A DNA stretch of 64,000 nucleotides from Bacillus glycinifermentans (GTDB lineage Bacteria > Bacillota > Bacilli > Bacillales > Bacillaceae). The notes below the pieces were generated by a model. It saw nothing but the letters and a program-made list of their open reading frames with translations. It did no database searches and was not told where the DNA came from. Of the stretch, positions 30,573 to 39,270 are shown piece by piece; within the stretch, counting starts at the first letter, position 1; each line of letters begins with the position of its first letter. The stretch lies in assembly GCF_001042475.2 (NCBI RefSeq), contig NZ_LECW02000005.1:37998-101997 (forward strand). The letters are read 5' to 3'. Both the position numbers and the translations under genes were made by a program.

Positions 30573-31850
30573 ATGAAAAAGTATGTGATATGCGGTCTGA
30601 GCGGCCGCGCAATCAACATGTTTATCGAGCCGCTTGTAAAGGAATACAGCCGCGGGCACCGGATCGCGGCACTTCTGGACGACGATCCGCTCAGGGAAGC
30701 CGTCTGCAAAGAGCGCTTTCCCGAGCTCCGTTCGGTTCCGTTTTTCAGGGCGGAAGCATTCAGCGACATGATCGAAAAGATTGATCCCGACACCGTGATC
30801 GTGGCGAGCCGCGATGACACGCATGTCCGCTACATTTTGGGCGCTTTGCAATCTAACAAAGACGTCGTAACGGAAAAGCCGATGGTGACAACGGTAAAAG
30901 ACGCTGCAGCCGTAATAGCCGCCGAAGCTGAAAGCGAAGGAACGGTGACGGTCACTTTTAATTACCGATACAATCCGTACCACCGCAAAATTAAAGAGAT
31001 GATCCTCGAAGGAAAGCTCGGCAGAATCACGTCCGTCGATTTGAACTGGTACATCGATACGTATCACGGAGCAAGCTATTTTAAGCGCTGGAACAGGATG
31101 AGAAAGTATTCCGGCGGGCTCAGTGTCCATAAGTCGACTCACCATTTTGACCTTGTCAATTGGTGGCTTGATCAAAAGCCCGAGGAAGTCTTTGCCTACG
31201 GCGGATTGTATTATTACGGGCCCGACGGTGAAATGAACCCTGAAAAAGGCGAAAACCGCTATTGCGGTACGTGCCATGTCAAACAGGCATGCCGCTATTT
31301 TATGAGGTGGGAAGCGGGCGATGCGGAAGACGACCATATCCGGTCAGACGAACATCAGCATCTGCTGTACACCAATTACAGGCCTGACGCCTGCATTTTC
31401 GACGAGGTAATCGATATTGAAGACACCTATGCGGCCGTTTTGAAATATGACGGCGGCGCTCTATTAAACTACTCCGTCCATTTTTCCGCTCCGTATGAAG
31501 GCTACCGCCTCGCGATAAACGGTACGAAAGGAAGGCTGGAAACGACGGAATATCATGCACCCGGAAGAATTCCTTTTGAGGTACCCGAGCAGACGATCGA
31601 GTATTTTCCGCTGTTTGAGTCAAAGGAAACGATCCGTGTCGTCCGTCAGCCGGGCGGACACGGCGGAGGGGACCCCCTGCTGCTCAGGGAGCTCTTTACG
31701 GGCAAAGATCCTTTCAGGGAGTATGACATTCTGGCCGGAAGTGAAGCAGGGGCCTATTCGATCGCAGCCGGGGAAGGAATGTGGCGTTCGGTCAAGGAGA
31801 ACAGGCCGATAGGGATCGAAGAGCTTCTTCATTCCCGGCAACACACCTGA
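30573..31850 (+). CDS. yteT: Gfo/Idh/MocA-family oxidoreductase YteT
   Basis: The 425-residue protein has an N-terminal Rossmann domain (YVICGLSGRAINMF; VTEKPMVTT is the EKP motif) and a C-terminal sugar dehydrogenase domain. An inserted segment near residues 230-245 contains cysteines YCGTCHVKQAC, which suggests a bound metal. It is expected to oxidise or isomerise a sugar from rhamnogalacturonan. A TTG six bases earlier (30567) is an alternative start. Confidence 0.88.
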   Translation: MKKYVICGLSGRAINMFIEPLVKEYSRGHRIAALLDDDPLREAVCKERFPELRSVPFFRAEAFSDMIEKIDPDTVIVASRDDTHVRYILGALQSNKDVVTEKPMVTTVKDAAAVIAAEAESEGTVTVTFNYRYNPYHRKIKEMILEGKLGRITSVDLNWYIDTYHGASYFKRWNRMRKYSGGLSVHKSTHHFDLVNWWLDQKPEEVFAYGGLYYYGPDGEMNPEKGENRYCGTCHVKQACRYFMRWEAGDAEDDHIRSDEHQHLLYTNYRPDACIFDEVIDIEDTYAAVLKYDGGALLNYSVHFSAPYEGYRLAINGTKGRLETTEYHAPGRIPFEVPEQTIEYFPLFESKETIRVVRQPGGHGGGDPLLLRELFTGKDPFREYDILAGSEAGAYSIAAGEGMWRSVKENRPIGIEELLHSRQHT

Positions 31851-31865
31851 AAGGGGGCCGTGTGA

Positions 31866-32525
31866 GTGGAACAAAATAACTCCATGGGGAGAGTAATGAA
31901 CTTTTGCGAATGGGTGGTGAGATTTGCCTATACGAATGTGCTGTGGTTTATGTTTACGCTTCTCGGCTTTGGCCTATTTGGATTTATGCCGGCGACCACC
32001 GCTTTATTTTCCGTAATGAGAAAGTGGATTATGGGCCATACGGACATTCCGGTTTTCAAAACGTTTTGGCGGGCGTACCGCGGGGAATTTTTCCGCTCCA
32101 ACGCGATCGGCCTCATTTTGGCGGCGGCGGGAACGATTATTTATGTTGATCTGGCCTTCATTTATCCGGAAAATGCCTTCCTGCACATCCTTCGTTTTGT
32201 CATCATGACGTTCGGCTTTTTGTTTTTCATTATGCTGTTTTATCTGTTTCCGCTCCTTGCCCATTTCGACTGGAAAAAGCGGATGTATCTCAAATTTTCG
32301 CTCATCCTCGGGGTTTCGTATTTGCAGTATACATTAACGATGATGGCCATATGCGCCGCGCTTTACGTCGCGTTTAGCTATCTGCCGGGAATCGTTCCTT
32401 TTTTCAGCGTCAGTCTGTTAAGCTATACAGTCATGTGGCTTGCCTATCAAGTATTGAGGAAAGCGGGAGCAGCAGAGCCGGACTCTGCGGAATCCCTGGT
32501 AATGAAAGGAGCCGATCGTCTTTGA
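31866..32525 (+). CDS. yteU: DUF624 membrane protein YteU
   Basis: The 219-residue protein has five to six transmembrane segments and the DUF624 opening (VRFAYTNVLWFMFTLLGFGLFGFMPATTALFSV). DUF624 proteins sit next to carbohydrate ABC importers in Firmicutes, and their function is open. The start is GTG behind AAGGGGG. Its end overlaps the following gene by four bases. Confidence 0.85.
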   Translation: MEQNNSMGRVMNFCEWVVRFAYTNVLWFMFTLLGFGLFGFMPATTALFSVMRKWIMGHTDIPVFKTFWRAYRGEFFRSNAIGLILAAAGTIIYVDLAFIYPENAFLHILRFVIMTFGFLFFIMLFYLFPLLAHFDWKKRMYLKFSLILGVSYLQYTLTMMAICAALYVAFSYLPGIVPFFSVSLLSYTVMWLAYQVLRKAGAAEPDSAESLVMKGADRL

Positions 32526-32881
32526 ACAAAGAAAACGATGAAAGGTATCTGCATTGGATCGATCATGTCGTGAAAGACAGCCTTGGAAAAGATGGGATAC
32601 AGTCGCTTCCGGGATTCGGAAAGCCGTTGAAAAAAGAGGCTCTCCAAGGGGACGCCCTTTCCAGCACTCTGAAAAACGCCCGCTACCTTCCAGAGTGGCT
32701 CAGGCTTCAAAAAGAAATCAAACAAGAAATCGAAAACGCGATTAAATCCGGGAACCGGGAAGAAAAGATCGGCTCGATCAACCGAAAAATCAAACGATAC
32801 AACCTCTCCTGCCCAAGTCAATTCCAGAAAAGCCTTGTAACAGCAGAAAGCCTCGAGAATCAGCTTGAAGCCTGGAGCTGA
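32522..32881 (+). CDS. DUF1992 (DnaJ-C28-like) protein
   Basis: The 119-residue soluble protein has the DUF1992 pattern: IQSLPGFGKPLKKEAL near residues 22-37 and LPEWLRLQKEIKQEI further on. Related domains occur in eukaryotic DNAJC28; no reaction is known. The TTG start is ten bases after AAAGGAG within the end of yteU. It is translationally coupled to yteU but not obviously linked to pectin use. Confidence 0.7.
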   Translation: MNKENDERYLHWIDHVVKDSLGKDGIQSLPGFGKPLKKEALQGDALSSTLKNARYLPEWLRLQKEIKQEIENAIKSGNREEKIGSINRKIKRYNLSCPSQFQKSLVTAESLENQLEAWS

Positions 32882-33017
32882 CCGCTTGTTGAATACCGCA
32901 AATTTGATAATGATAAAATAATTGCCTATAACAATCGTTTTTTGTAAAATAGAATCATGAAGAAAAAGGAAATAAATCCATATAATGTTTTTGAGCATAA
33001 GAAAGGATGAAAAGTGA

Positions 33018-34124
33018 GTGGAAACGAAAACGGCATACGAAAAGGCGGCCGGGCTCATGAACCAATGGTATACCATGATTAAACGCCACGAAGCACTGCA
33101 AGCGATTTCGTTAAAATACGAGATTGAGAATCTGCTTGCAAACATGGAAACACGCGGAGACTTGTTGCTTTATTTTCACCTCTTGGATTACCGCCACAAG
33201 CTGATGACAGAGCAATTCGCAGAATCCGCTAAGGCGTTCAGGGAGATTCAAAAGCAAAAGGAAGCAGTCAAGTACGCGGATGACCTCATTCAATATTACT
33301 TTTTCTTTTTTTCCGGCATGTACGAATTCTATGAAAAAAATTATCTTGAGGCGATCAGCTTTTATAAAAAAGCGGAAAGCAAATTATCTAAGGTGACCGA
33401 TGAAATAGAAAAAGGAGAATTCCATTACAAAATCGCGATCGCATACTATCAGGGAGACGATCATTTCCGTTCCATGAATCATGCCGAGAAAGCCCTTTCC
33501 GTTTTCGGCAGAGGGGATGAATACATAGACAAAGCCATCGGGTGTTACATGATTCTCGGCTCCATCCAGTTTGACCTGTTCCGTATCAAGGAAGCGGAAG
33601 AACATTACAGACGGGCGTTGGAAAAGGCCGCTTCTTGCCATCATCACAGGGTGGTCGGGCTCATTTTTCATAACATGGGGGTGAATTACGCCAATCGAAA
33701 CATGCCGCTTTTAGCAGAGCAACATTTCAGAAAGGCGCTCGCCATCAAGGTTCATGAGCAATCGATTTTTGGGATCAACACCTTTTTCGAACTGGCCCGC
33801 AACCTGTATAAGCAAGGCTATGGAGAAGAAGCGAGGCAGCTTTGCAAGGAGGGTTTTTCAAGGGCGGCGGAATACGGAGAGGAAGAGTACACGGCGAAGT
33901 TCAGGCTCATCTTTGCTTTATACGACGGAGGACACCCGCTTGACATCGATTTTGCGCTTGAATATTTGACAAATAAAAAGCTTTGGACGCATGTCGCCGA
34001 ATTGACGAATGACATTGCCGATTACTACATGAGGCTTGGCGATAAAGAAAAAAGCGCTTATTATCTCGAACAATCGAGCAATGCCAAACATCAAATATGC
34101 AAGATGAAGGAGGAACTCATATGA
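33018..34124 (+). CDS. Rap family response-regulator aspartate phosphatase / anti-activator
   Basis: The 368-residue protein has the Rap layout: an N-terminal three-helix bundle (residues about 1-70, LMNQWYTMIKRHEALQA) followed by six to seven TPR units (for example YLEAISFYKKAESKL, AEEHYRRALEKA, AEQHFRKALAIK). Rap proteins either dephosphorylate Spo0F or block regulators such as ComA, and are inhibited by imported Phr peptides. The target cannot be told from sequence. It starts with GTG and its stop overlaps the phr ATG (ATGA). Confidence 0.88.
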   Translation: METKTAYEKAAGLMNQWYTMIKRHEALQAISLKYEIENLLANMETRGDLLLYFHLLDYRHKLMTEQFAESAKAFREIQKQKEAVKYADDLIQYYFFFFSGMYEFYEKNYLEAISFYKKAESKLSKVTDEIEKGEFHYKIAIAYYQGDDHFRSMNHAEKALSVFGRGDEYIDKAIGCYMILGSIQFDLFRIKEAEEHYRRALEKAASCHHHRVVGLIFHNMGVNYANRNMPLLAEQHFRKALAIKVHEQSIFGINTFFELARNLYKQGYGEEARQLCKEGFSRAAEYGEEEYTAKFRLIFALYDGGHPLDIDFALEYLTNKKLWTHVAELTNDIADYYMRLGDKEKSAYYLEQSSNAKHQICKMKEELI

Positions 34125-34270
34125 AAAAAGCCGTTTGTTCTTCAGCTGTCATGCTTGCCTGCCTGATTGCGTGCGGATCCTTGGCGTGGGCTTCCCCGCA
34201 AAACGAGACGTTTTACATATCGGGAAAGTCGGTGTTTCCTGATAAAGGGACACAGCAGGCGACGTCTTAA
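34121..34270 (+). CDS. Phr quorum-sensing pre-peptide
   Basis: This 49-residue peptide follows rap with a 4-base overlap and strong site AAGGAGG. It has a signal peptide (MKKAVCSSAVMLACLIACG...LAWA) and a short secreted tail ending FPDKGTQQATS. Bacillus Phr signals are penta- or hexapeptides cut from such tails, often with a basic second residue. DKGTQ is a candidate mature signal (inference). Confidence 0.75.
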   Translation: MKKAVCSSAVMLACLIACGSLAWASPQNETFYISGKSVFPDKGTQQATS

Positions 34271-34333
34271 ATAGCATTCGCTCACTGCCTTTTGCTATAA
34301 TAATCACACTCTACAATCAAGGGAGCTGGAAGT

Positions 34334-34648
34334 ATGACAGTAAAAGAGATCACACCGGACGAATTAAAAGAAAAGCTTTCAGAAGGCGAAACGCTATACA
34401 TCGTCGACGTCAGAGAGGATGAAGAGGTAGCGGAAGGCATGATACCGGAAGCCGTCCATATGAAGATGGGCGACATTCCCGATAAGATCGATTTCTTTCA
34501 AAAAGACGTGCCGTATATCTTTGTCTGCCGGTCCGGAAAGCGCAGCGAAAACGTTTGTCTTTATCTCATGGATAAAGGATTTGACGTTACAAATATGGTC
34601 GGCGGCATGCTCGAATGGACGGGTGACACGAAGCCGAAAACAACATAA
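34334..34648 (+). CDS. ytwF: Rhodanese-domain protein YtwF
   Basis: The 104-residue single rhodanese domain has catalytic Cys in the loop VCRSGKRS near residue 63 and the N-terminal VDVREDEEV. It should carry sulphur as a persulphide. Place and size fit YtwF. RBS GGGAG precedes ATG. Confidence 0.85.
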   Translation: MTVKEITPDELKEKLSEGETLYIVDVREDEEVAEGMIPEAVHMKMGDIPDKIDFFQKDVPYIFVCRSGKRSENVCLYLMDKGFDVTNMVGGMLEWTGDTKPKTT

Positions 34649-34652
34649 AGGG

Positions 34653-34690
34653 AAAAACTTCTTATCGCAAAGATAAGGAGTTTTTCTTTT
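34653..34690 (+). terminator. Terminator after ytwF
   Basis: A 14-bp stem, nearly perfect (AAAAACTTCTTATC / GATAAGGAGTTTTT), is followed by a T-rich tail. Confidence 0.8.
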
Positions 34691-34921
34691 TTTATTCAAA
34701 CAATTGATAGAAATTAGTCAAAAAACAAGGTGAAAATGGGTCTGATTTTACATATTTTGATATGTTTTTATAAAAAAATTTATTGTAAAGTAGCTTTTGA
34801 AAGGATTGTAAAAATGATCGGTGATTTTGATAGGGAGGGGTGTTTCGAGAATTAATCGGGGTATTTCTGACGGATTAAGTAAAATATCAAGCAAACATCG
34901 TAATACGGAGTGATAAAAAAA

Positions 34922-36364
34922 ATGGCAATGATTGAGCAAGCACATACTTCACAAGCACCATCAGAGATCAGATGGCCCCCATTGCTATTGACGGTGATGA
35001 TCGGTGTCGGCATTTGGCTGATCGGACCTCCGGCGGGGATCGAGCCGAGGGCATGGCATTTATTAGCGATATTCGTCGCGACAATCGTAGGCTTTATCAG
35101 CAAACCGCTCCCGATGGGATCGCTGTCGATCATCAGCATGATGCTTTTGATCGTCACCGGGACATTAAAGACACAGGAGGCGCTCGCCGGGTTCAGCAAT
35201 ACGACGATTTGGCTGATCGTCGCTGCATTCTTTATCTCCCGCGGATTTATTAAAACAGGTCTGGGAACGCGGATTGCCTATTTATTTGTTAGACTGTTCG
35301 GAAAGAAAACGCTCGGCCTTTCGTATTCGCTGATTTTATGCGATTTGATTTTGGCCCCTGCAACGCCGAGCAACACGGCCCGGGCCGGCGGAATCGTGTT
35401 TCCGATCGTCCGTTCTTTGGCCGAAGCTTACGGTTCGCGTCCGGGCGACGGGACGGAACGAAAGGCAGGGGCATTTTTAACGCTGACATCCTTTCAGGGA
35501 AACATGATCACGTCAGCGATGTTTATGACGGCAATGGCTGCAAACCCTCTTGCCGTATCCTTCGCAAAAGCGGCTGAAGTCGATATCACATGGGGAGGCT
35601 GGCTGTTGGCTGCTTTAGTCCCGGGTTTGATCAGCCTGATCGTCATTCCGCTGTTTATCTACAAGGTTTATGGTCCTGAAATCAAAGAAACGCCCGGAGC
35701 CAGACAGGTGGCCATTGATAAATTAAAGGAACTCGGTCCTGTCAAACGCTCAGAAAAATACATGATTTTCGTATTTATCGTGATTTTACTATTGTGGATT
35801 TTCGGCGAGAAGGTCGGAATCGATGCCACCGCAACCGCGCTGATCGGCCTATCTTTATTGCTCGTCACAAGCGTTTTAAGCTGGGATGATATTAAAAATG
35901 AAAAGGCGGCATGGGACACGCTGATTTGGTTTGCCGCGCTCGTGATGATGGCGACGCAGCTCAATGAATTGGGGCTGATTCCTTGGGTTTCAAATAAGAT
36001 CAGCCAGTCTGTCGGCGGGATGTCCTGGATCACGGCATTGATCGTGTTGGGCGTCGGTTATTACTATGTCCACTATTTCTTTGCCAGTTCAACAGCGCAT
36101 GTCAGCGCCATGTATCCGGCATTTTTGGCCGTAGCGATCCATGCAGGGGCACCGGCCATGTTAGCCGCACTTCTTCTTGGCTTTTTCGGCAATTTATTCG
36201 GCTCAACGACGCATTATGGAGCAGGTCCTGCGCCGGTATTGTTCGGTTCCGGCTATGTCACACAGGGCAAATGGTGGTCCATCGGCTTTTTCGTTTCTAT
36301 TTTGCATATGATCATCTGGTTTGGGACAGGCATGATCTGGTGGAAGCTGCTCGGATTCTATTAA
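34922..36364 (+). CDS. DASS-family dicarboxylate/2-oxoglutarate-malate transporter, YflS-like
   Basis: The 480-residue membrane protein has about 12-14 helices and family motifs FIAFFISRGFIKTGLG-like (AAFFISRGFIKTGLGTRIAY) and SNTARAGGIVFPI, the substrate loop of DASS carriers. It resembles B. subtilis YflS (malate transport). Solutes are probably C4/C5 dicarboxylates. The ATG was chosen over GTG 34910 since GGAG lies 11 bases before it. A 270-bp leader precedes it; see the short reading frame there. Confidence 0.82.
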   Translation: MAMIEQAHTSQAPSEIRWPPLLLTVMIGVGIWLIGPPAGIEPRAWHLLAIFVATIVGFISKPLPMGSLSIISMMLLIVTGTLKTQEALAGFSNTTIWLIVAAFFISRGFIKTGLGTRIAYLFVRLFGKKTLGLSYSLILCDLILAPATPSNTARAGGIVFPIVRSLAEAYGSRPGDGTERKAGAFLTLTSFQGNMITSAMFMTAMAANPLAVSFAKAAEVDITWGGWLLAALVPGLISLIVIPLFIYKVYGPEIKETPGARQVAIDKLKELGPVKRSEKYMIFVFIVILLLWIFGEKVGIDATATALIGLSLLLVTSVLSWDDIKNEKAAWDTLIWFAALVMMATQLNELGLIPWVSNKISQSVGGMSWITALIVLGVGYYYVHYFFASSTAHVSAMYPAFLAVAIHAGAPAMLAALLLGFFGNLFGSTTHYGAGPAPVLFGSGYVTQGKWWSIGFFVSILHMIIWFGTGMIWWKLLGFY

Positions 36365-36506
36365 GAGAAGCAAATTCGGATGAGGTCAGGCAGTATGAAA
36401 CAGATGGTTAACGGCCCATGCAGAGAACATGAGCGAATGCGCCATACTGGCATATCAACGCGATCAAACATCACACTGAGCGCGAAAGCAGCCGATAAAA
36501 CGATCA

Positions 36507-36541
36507 AATCTCCCCGGCATCGGTCCGGGGAGATTCTTTTT
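36507..36541 (+). terminator. Terminator after the dicarboxylate transporter
   Basis: An 11-bp stem (AATCTCCCCGG / CCGGGGAGATT) with seven-base loop is followed by CTTTTT. The 140 bp before it hold no recognisable gene. Confidence 0.85.
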
Positions 36542-36595
36542 CATTCATAACTTCTGTACTTCGCGAATACCTTTCAAATAGAAAGGAGAGAGCGT

Positions 36596-36778
36596 ATGCT
36601 GAAGGTTGCCGTATTTGATGAAGAACACGAAAAAGATTTGCAGCACGAAATCAACGAGTTTTTAAAAAAACTGTCAGAAGACCAGCTGATCGATATAAAA
36701 TATAACGTATCCGCTGCATGCGATCCCCAGGGCGAACAGCTTTACTGTTTTTCAGCGTTGATTTTGTATAGAAAATAA
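36596..36778 (+). CDS. cse60: Sporulation protein Cse60
   Basis: The 60-residue protein matches the small Bacillus sporulation protein Cse60 (MLKVAVFDEEHEKDL start, CDPQGEQLYCFSALILYR end). In B. subtilis it is made under SigE in the mother cell. RBS GAAAGGAGAG precedes ATG. TTCATAAC and GAATACC upstream could be degenerate SigE boxes. Confidence 0.8.
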   Translation: MLKVAVFDEEHEKDLQHEINEFLKKLSEDQLIDIKYNVSAACDPQGEQLYCFSALILYRK

Positions 36779-36801
36779 GCCGGAGAAGAGCAAGACTTCG
36801 T

Positions 36802-38148
36802 TCAGACAAAAACATCCAAAATCATCGTAAACGCAAGACCTGATACCGCAGTGATGGTGGAAAGCACCGTATACGTTCCGAAGGCTTCCTTCAACGTCAT
36901 ACCGAGTGATTCCTTTACCATCCAGAAGCCTGCGTCATTGACATGGGAAGCGATAGCGCTTCCTGCTCCTGTCGCCAGTGCGACAAGCTCGAGATTCACA
37001 TCAGGCATAGAGGCAAGCGACGGGATGACGAGGCCGGCTGTCGTCAGAGTTGCAACCGTTCCGGAGCCAAGGCAGATGCGCAGGATGGCCGCCACCATCC
37101 AGGCGAAGAATACCGGTGACATCGATGTGCCGGAAAAAATGGATGCTACATAATCTCCTACACCGCCGTCGATGAGAACCTGCTTTAAGGCACCGCCGCC
37201 GCCGATGATCAAAAGCAGCATCCCGAGGGCATTGATGGCAGAACCGCAGGAATCCATCAGCTTTTGAATCGGCACCTTTCTTCTGATTCCCATTGTGTAA
37301 ACCGCTACTAGCAGCGAGATGACCATCGCGGTCGATGAATTGCCTACAAAGCGGATCATGTCAATAAACAGACTGTCTGAGAATTTCAGTTCTGCCTGCA
37401 GGATGTCGACAGCAGCACCGAGTGCCATCAGAATAACAGGGAATAGGGCAGTGAAGACGCTGACCGCGAATCCGGGCATTTCTTCTTCCTTGAATGTTTT
37501 CGCAATCCCGAAGGATTCACTGCCTTCCCGCGTCCAGGCAGAAGGGACGATGCGTTTCGCAAGCTTGGGATACAAGATTCCCGACAGGATCACTGTCGGA
37601 ATCGCAACAATGATACCATAAATAAGGACAAGCCCTATATTCGCTCCGTACTCGGCAGCAACTGCTGTCGGACCCGGGTGGGGCGGAAGGAAGGCATGCG
37701 TTGCGAGTGCGGCAGAGACCATCGGCAGCCCAAGGTGTACGATGGAGACCCTGAGCTCCTTTGCAATCGAGAAGATGATCGGAATCAGCAGGACGATGGT
37801 TACTTCGAGAAACAGCGCAATCCCGACGATGAAAGAGGCGAATAAAACGGCCCATTGGATGCGCTTTTCGCCGAAGCGGTCAATCAGCGTGGTAGCGATG
37901 CGGTTTGCCCCGCCGGCGTCGGCAATGAGACGGCCCAGCATGGCGCCCATTCCGAAGATAAGCCCGATATGGCCCAGCGTTCCGCCTAAACCGCTTTCAA
38001 TGGAGCCCACAACGTCTGACATCGGTATGCCCAAAAGCAGCGCCACGATAAAGGAGACGATGATCAAGGAAACGAATGTATTGAGCTTGAACCTCATGAT
38101 CAAGATGAGCAACAAGAGTACACCTAAAGCGATGATGAGTAATGGCAT
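36802..38148 (-). CDS. GntP-family sugar-acid:H+ symporter
   Basis: The 448-residue membrane protein has about 12-14 helices and the GntP pattern GMGAMLGRLIADAGGANRIA and FLPPHPGPTA, plus GSGTVATLTTAGL near the end. GntP carriers take up gluconate and related acids. Genomic linkage to the kinase and PdxA2-like enzyme points to D-threonate or D-erythronate as substrate. A perfect cre lies just upstream of its GGGGGA ribosome site. Confidence 0.85.
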   Translation of the reverse strand: MPLLIIALGVLLLLILIMRFKLNTFVSLIIVSFIVALLLGIPMSDVVGSIESGLGGTLGHIGLIFGMGAMLGRLIADAGGANRIATTLIDRFGEKRIQWAVLFASFIVGIALFLEVTIVLLIPIIFSIAKELRVSIVHLGLPMVSAALATHAFLPPHPGPTAVAAEYGANIGLVLIYGIIVAIPTVILSGILYPKLAKRIVPSAWTREGSESFGIAKTFKEEEMPGFAVSVFTALFPVILMALGAAVDILQAELKFSDSLFIDMIRFVGNSSTAMVISLLVAVYTMGIRRKVPIQKLMDSCGSAINALGMLLLIIGGGGALKQVLIDGGVGDYVASIFSGTSMSPVFFAWMVAAILRICLGSGTVATLTTAGLVIPSLASMPDVNLELVALATGAGSAIASHVNDAGFWMVKESLGMTLKEAFGTYTVLSTITAVSGLAFTMILDVFV

Positions 38149-38174
38149 TTGTTTATCCCCCTAAAGTCTATTTT

Positions 38175-38188
38175 TGTAAGCGGTTACA
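38175..38188. promoter_or_regulatory. Perfect cre (CcpA) site inside the sugar-acid operon
   Basis: TGTAAGCGGTTACA fits all 14 positions of TGWAANCGNTNWCA. It lies in the 98-bp gap between the PdxA2-like gene and the permease gene. Confidence 0.75.
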
Positions 38189-38246
38189 AATAAGGGTTTT
38201 AGAAAGGAAGGATGCGGGATCCTTCCTTTCCGGCGGTATGCAATGT

Positions 38247-39257
38247 TTACAGGCTGTTTGGCGAGAAGTTCGGTGCGTACTGTGCTGCAACCTTGATGCA
38301 TTCTTCCATGCTGGTGCTTTCTGCGATGTTTTTGCCTGCAATATCGAATGCAGTACCGTGGTCGACGGAGGTACGCAAGAACGGCAGACCGTTCGTGATG
38401 GAAATCGTCCGGTGAAAGTCTGTCATTTTTGCAGCGATATGTCCCTGGTCATGGTATAACGATAGAACCGCATCGTATTTGCCGTTCAGTGCCTGGTAGA
38501 AGACCGAGTCCGCCGGCACCGGACCGACCGCGTCTATACCATCTTTCACCGCGAGCTCAATGCCCGGCTTGATTTGCTCGATTTCCTCCCGGCCGAACAA
38601 GCCGCCTTCCCCGCTATGCGGATTCAAGCCTGCCACCGCGAATTTGCCTTTTTTAACTCCAAGTCGCTGCAATGCTCGATTACAACGAATCAAGTAATCA
38701 TGTACTCTTTCTTTTGTCATTTGATCAATGGCATCTTTTAATGACAGGTGGCGGGTGAGGAAGAAGATGCGCATGCCGTTCACCTCGAACATCGTAAGCG
38801 GATCTTCTGAACCGGCCAGATCCTCCAGCATTTCGGTATGCCCGATATACGGCACTTTAGCCGCTTTCAACGATTCCTTGTTAATTGGTGTCGTCGCCAG
38901 TGCTTTAACTTCTCCGGCCATGGCAAGCTCCACGGATTTTTTAATGTATTCGAATGCGCCCCGGCCGCCTTGGGCGGAAACCTGTCCGTATTCAAGCTTA
39001 TCGATGTCGATATTCGCCAGATTGATCACATCGACTGTACCGAATTCATATTTTCCTTCTGCAGGTGCTGCAACTTCGTTCACTTGCAGATCCGCTTCCA
39101 CGATCCCGATCGCTTTTTTGATGACTGCTGTATCACCGATCACAAGCGGTTTGCATACATCGTAGATTTCCTTCTTCGTTAAAGATTTCATCGTGATTTC
39201 CGGGCCGATTCCTGCCGGATCTCCCATCGGAATTGCAATAATTGCTCGTTCTGCCAT
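38247..39257 (-). CDS. pdxA2: PdxA2-like 4-phospho-D-threonate/D-erythronate dehydrogenase
   Basis: The 336-residue enzyme belongs to the PdxA family: opening [13 protein letters not shown], metal-site histidines in [11 protein letters not shown] and [13 protein letters not shown], and final His in [13 protein letters not shown]. Linkage with a DUF1537 kinase shows the PdxA2 role: NAD-dependent oxidation and decarboxylation of the 4-phospho acid to dihydroxyacetone phosphate, not vitamin B6 synthesis. ATG 39257 follows AAGGAGG. Confidence 0.88.
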   Translation of the reverse strand: MAERAIIAIPMGDPAGIGPEITMKSLTKKEIYDVCKPLVIGDTAVIKKAIGIVEADLQVNEVAAPAEGKYEFGTVDVINLANIDIDKLEYGQVSAQGGRGAFEYIKKSVELAMAGEVKALATTPINKESLKAAKVPYIGHTEMLEDLAGSEDPLTMFEVNGMRIFFLTRHLSLKDAIDQMTKERVHDYLIRCNRALQRLGVKKGKFAVAGLNPHSGEGGLFGREEIEQIKPGIELAVKDGIDAVGPVPADSVFYQALNGKYDAVLSLYHDQGHIAAKMTDFHRTISITNGLPFLRTSVDHGTAFDIAGKNIAESTSMEECIKVAAQYAPNFSPNSL

Positions 39258-39270
39258 GATAGATTCCTCC

